From NCBI GenBank assembly GCA_026395955.1, contig JAPLXR010000003.1:1-32002 (forward strand): a stretch of 32,002 bases of DNA, read 5' to 3'. Both the position numbers and the translations under genes were made by a program. Shown one piece after another: positions 30,262 to 32,002 of this stretch. This stretch comes from Candidatus Nomurabacteria bacterium (GTDB lineage: Bacteria; Patescibacteriota; Minisyncoccia; Phycocordibacterales; UBA9973). The notes under the pieces were generated by a model. It was not told the DNA's origin. It saw nothing but the letters and a program-made list of their open reading frames with translations, and did no database searches. The first letter of the stretch is position 1, and each line of letters begins with the position of its first letter.

Positions 30262-30788
30262 TGAGAAAACACGATTTAGCTTTTATCGATATAGAAACTA
30301 CAGGACTCGATGTTACACGTCATGAGATTATTCAGATTGGTTGTGTAATTGTCGCTCCAAATATGGAGGTAGTAGAAGAATTTGAATTGAAAATAAAACC
30401 AGAGCACATAGAAAATGCTGATAAGATAGCACTAAAAGTAAATAAATATAATGAAGAAGATTGGGCTTTCGCTTATACACTACCCGAAGCCTTAAAAATA
30501 CTTTCAGAGAAAGTAAAAGGTTGTATTATGGTAGGGCAAAATGTTTCTTTTGATTCTGCTTTTTTAGGATATAATTTTTTGAAAACAAAAGTAGAAAATA
30601 CTTTTCATTATCATAAGCTCGATACTATATCTATGGCTTGGGAGAAATTTCATGGTGATGAAACTTTTGAACACTTTTCTCTTCGTGAAATGTGTAAATA
30701 TTTTGGAATAATAAATGAGAATGTTCATACTGGACTATCAGATGCCCGTGCAACCTTTGAGCTTTACAAAAAACTTTTAAACAAGTAA
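30261..30788 (+). CDS. DEDDh 3'-5' exonuclease (DnaQ/epsilon family)
   Basis: A 175-residue protein. Exo I FIDIETTGLD at residues 8-17 supplies the first Asp and Glu. Exo II is near GQNVSFDSAFLG (about 92-103), and Exo III HTGLSDARATFELY (about 155-168) gives the His and final Asp of DEDDh. It could be the proofreading epsilon subunit or a stand-alone RNase T/Orn-like exonuclease; no polymerase-binding C-terminal tail is apparent. It overlaps mltG by one base. Its stop codon lies at the edge of the inverted-arm element that separates it from mnmA. Confidence 0.85.
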   Translation: MRKHDLAFIDIETTGLDVTRHEIIQIGCVIVAPNMEVVEEFELKIKPEHIENADKIALKVNKYNEEDWAFAYTLPEALKILSEKVKGCIMVGQNVSFDSAFLGYNFLKTKVENTFHYHKLDTISMAWEKFHGDETFEHFSLREMCKYFGIINENVHTGLSDARATFELYKKLLNK

Positions 30789-30891
30789 AGTGAAAGTATC
30801 TTTTAAAAAGCACAAATAATTTTCTGCTGAAAATTTTATCTGCTCGGCCCAGTCGGCCTGCGCAAGGCTTTTTAAAAGACACTTTCACTTT
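30787..30891. repeat. Inverted-arm element filling the exonuclease-mnmA gap
   Basis: Arms at 30787-30811 and 30867-30891 are reverse complements at 24 of 25 positions. The 55-nt core contains TTTTCTGCTGAAAA, CTGCTCGGCCCAGTCGGCC and GCGCAAG and aligns with the core in tsaD (7399-7454), although the arms share nothing with those in tsaD. The element begins within the exonuclease stop codon and ends one base before the mnmA ATG. No -10 box for mnmA is visible inside. Confidence 0.85.
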
Positions 30892-30892
30892 C

Positions 30893-32002
30893 ATGAAAAA
30901 AAATAAACAAACAGTATTTGTCGGTATGTCTGGAGGGGTAGATAGCTCTGTCACAGCAGCATTACTACAAGAGCAGGGGTATGATGTAGTAGGGGTCTTT
31001 ATAAAGACTTGGCACCCGGATTTTTTGGTGTGCACAGAGGAGGACGAGCGCCGCGACGCTATGCGCGTCGCGGCGCATCTCGATATCCCATTCCTAACTT
31101 TTGATTTTGAAAAAGAATACAAAGAAGGCGTGGCTGACTATATGATTTCTGAATACAAAAAAGGACGAACTCCAAATCCAGATGTGATGTGTAATCGTGA
31201 AGTTAAATTCGGAGCCTTTCTAAAAAAAGCACTTTCTATGGGTGCTGACTTTGTGGCGACAGGACACTATGCGCAATGTACCCCTTCCTTGGTTAAGGAG
31301 GGGGTTGGGGGTGGTAATTCAAAAAATCACCACCTCGCCCTAAAGGGCACTCCTCCTCGACAAGGAGGAGAAGAAATGCAACTCTTGAAAGGAAATGATC
31401 CAGCGAAAGATCAAAGTTATTTTCTTTGGACTTTAACTCCTGAACAAATTAAACATGTTATGTTTCCTGTAGGTCATTTACCGAAACCAGAGGTTCGAAA
31501 ATTAGCAAAGAAATTCAAGCTTCCAGTAGCAGAGAAAAAAGATAGTCAGGGTATTTGTTTCCTCGGTGCAGTAGATATAAAAGTATTTTTGAAACATTAT
31601 ATAAAGTCAGAACAGGGTAAAGTTTTAAATGAAAAAGGAGAGGAAATTGGTTATCATGATGGGGCTGTTTTTTATACCCTCGGTGAAAGGCATGGTTTTA
31701 CAATTACAAAAAAGGGTAATAATGACAGCGCATATTATGTCATTGAAAAGGATATAAAAAATAATATTCTTGTAGTATCTCAGCACCCCCTCCGGCTTTC
31801 AGCCACCTCCCCCTTAGCTAAGGGGGAGGGTTGGGGTGGGGGTGTAAAATTAATTTCAATAAATTGGATTTCACAAATACCAGAAGAAGGTAAAATTTAC
31901 CAAGCTCAAGTCCGCTATCATGGGGAGTTTTTGAATTGTAAATTATCTAATATTAAAAACAGTATAGCTATAGTTTCTTTTGAAAAAGAAATCCTAGTCG
32001 CC
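30893..32002 (+). CDS. mnmA: tRNA-specific 2-thiouridylase MnmA, with two repeat-derived insertions; runs off the window
   Basis: 370 residues are visible with no stop. MnmA adds sulfur to U34 of tRNA-Glu, -Gln and -Lys. The PP-loop is SGGVDSS at residues 13-19. The catalytic cysteines are Cys100 (NPDVMCN) and Cys222 (DSQGICF), and KDQSYFLW near 172-179 is conserved. Two segments are foreign to the family. Residues about 129-161 (from TPSLVKEGVGGG to GTPPRQGGEE) replace a short hairpin between GHYA and LLKGND. Residues about 297-318 (HPLRLSATSPLAKGEGWGGG) lie in the C-terminal beta-barrel region. Both are encoded by GC-rich palindromes and keep frame. All catalytic residues are intact, so activity is probably kept. 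Confidence 0.95.
   Translation, partial: MKKNKQTVFVGMSGGVDSSVTAALLQEQGYDVVGVFIKTWHPDFLVCTEEDERRDAMRVAAHLDIPFLTFDFEKEYKEGVADYMISEYKKGRTPNPDVMCNREVKFGAFLKKALSMGADFVATGHYAQCTPSLVKEGVGGGNSKNHHLALKGTPPRQGGEEMQLLKGNDPAKDQSYFLWTLTPEQIKHVMFPVGHLPKPEVRKLAKKFKLPVAEKKDSQGICFLGAVDIKVFLKHYIKSEQGKVLNEKGEEIGYHDGAVFYTLGERHGFTITKKGNNDSAYYVIEKDIKNNILVVSQHPLRLSATSPLAKGEGWGGGVKLISINWISQIPEEGKIYQAQVRYHGEFLNCKLSNIKNSIAIVSFEKEILVA
31048..31076 (+). other. GC-rich perfect 12-bp palindrome in the mnmA coding sequence
   Basis: GCGCCGCGACGC (31048-31059), loop TATGC, complement GCGTCGCGGCGC (31065-31076). It encodes part of the conserved EED-RRDAMRVAAHL block, so no residues are inserted. The codons are CGC/GCG-rich, unlike the rest of the gene. 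It may reflect a local conversion by GC-rich sequence or chance in conserved Arg/Ala codons. Confidence 0.6.
31281..31373 (+). repeat. GC-rich palindromic element, double (inverted) copy, in frame inside mnmA
   Basis: The left half is CCCCTTCCTT-GGTT-AAGGAGGGGG followed by TTGGGGGTGGT. The right half is ATCACCACCTCGCCC, the mini-hairpin GCCC-TAAA-GGGC, and CTCCTCCT-CGACA-AGGAGGAG. The two halves are inverted relatives of each other, joined by an AT-rich centre. The right half matches the holB copy and encodes the same GTPP-xx-GGEE peptide. Confidence 0.85.
31784..31844 (+). repeat. GC-rich palindromic element, second copy in mnmA
   Basis: Outer arms CACCCCC and GGGGGTG enclose GGCTTTCAGCC and a perfect 24-bp palindrome at 31806-31829 (half-site CCTCCCCCTTAG). 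It shares GGCTTTCAGCCAC plus the CCCC-stem with the priA copy, and both encode SPL-x-x-GE. Confidence 0.87.

Noticed and set aside
30631-31122. Minus-strand ORF of 163 residues opposite the exonuclease and mnmA
   Set aside because: It is a shadow of two genes with clear catalytic motifs and runs through the inverted-arm element; its own sequence is Ser/Lys-rich with no motif.
1-32002. CRISPR array, transposase, integrase or prophage genes
   Set aside because: None seen on either strand; the repeats found are hairpin elements without an encoded mobility protein.

Overview
The window is AT-rich bacterial chromosome, densely packed with housekeeping genes. It most resembles the Candidate Phyla Radiation (Patescibacteria, probably a Parcubacteria-like lineage). 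The case rests on several features: compact single-copy core genes, start codons without Shine-Dalgarno sequences, a degenerate PriA, a trimmed ValRS, a PrsW-type protease beside valS, and several small proteins of a kind I associate with CPR genomes. The lineage is an inference from gene content. No 16S rRNA or marker tree is available here.

Layout, left to right. Positions 1-3.5 kb: tail of a surface-type protein, lepA, an FtsB/DivIC-like gene, a glutaredoxin, tRNA-Arg(CCT), a small membrane protein, two decayed tRNA-Phe-like repeats and tRNA-Phe(GAA). Positions 3.5-8.3 kb, minus strand: tRNA-Val(GAC), tsaD, valS, prsW-like and hsp20. Positions 8.4-13.5 kb: a nitronate monooxygenase-like enzyme, a two-gene membrane pair with a His/Met/Cys-rich segment, tRNA-Glu(TTC), an unknown gene, a phospholipase D/cardiolipin synthase-like gene and an NAD kinase. 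Positions 13.5-20.3 kb: trxB, ftsZ, an opposite-strand unknown gene, ftsA, ybeY, rpsU and priA. Positions 20.4-24.1 kb: mreB, a DNA polymerase III delta'-like gene, a probable terminated non-coding RNA, frr and rseP. Positions 24.3-32 kb: an unknown gene with a palindromic promoter, typA, a sigma-region-4/HARE-HTH regulator, a 33-residue membrane peptide, a CPR-type membrane protein, mltG, a DEDDh exonuclease and mnmA, which runs off the window.

Functionally this is translation (LepA, TypA, RRF, ValRS, bS21, YbeY, TsaD, MnmA, four tRNAs), cell division and envelope (FtsZ, FtsA, FtsB-like, MreB, MltG, RseP), and replication or repair (PriA-like, delta', exonuclease).

The unusual content is repeats. 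(1) A GC-rich palindromic element sits in frame inside three genes: priA, the delta' gene, and mnmA twice. (2) A second element has a conserved core of about 56 nt flanked by long inverted arms whose sequence differs completely between copies. One copy lies in frame inside tsaD and the other fills the gap between the exonuclease gene and mnmA. (3) A pair of related structured elements starts exactly at the 3' ends of tRNA-Val and tRNA-Glu, and their first stem incorporates the tRNA's own last nucleotides. In addition, seven genes have a -10 box exactly six nucleotides before the ATG, which predicts leaderless mRNAs. A promoter-to-terminator transcript of about 210 nt before frr looks like an undescribed RNA.
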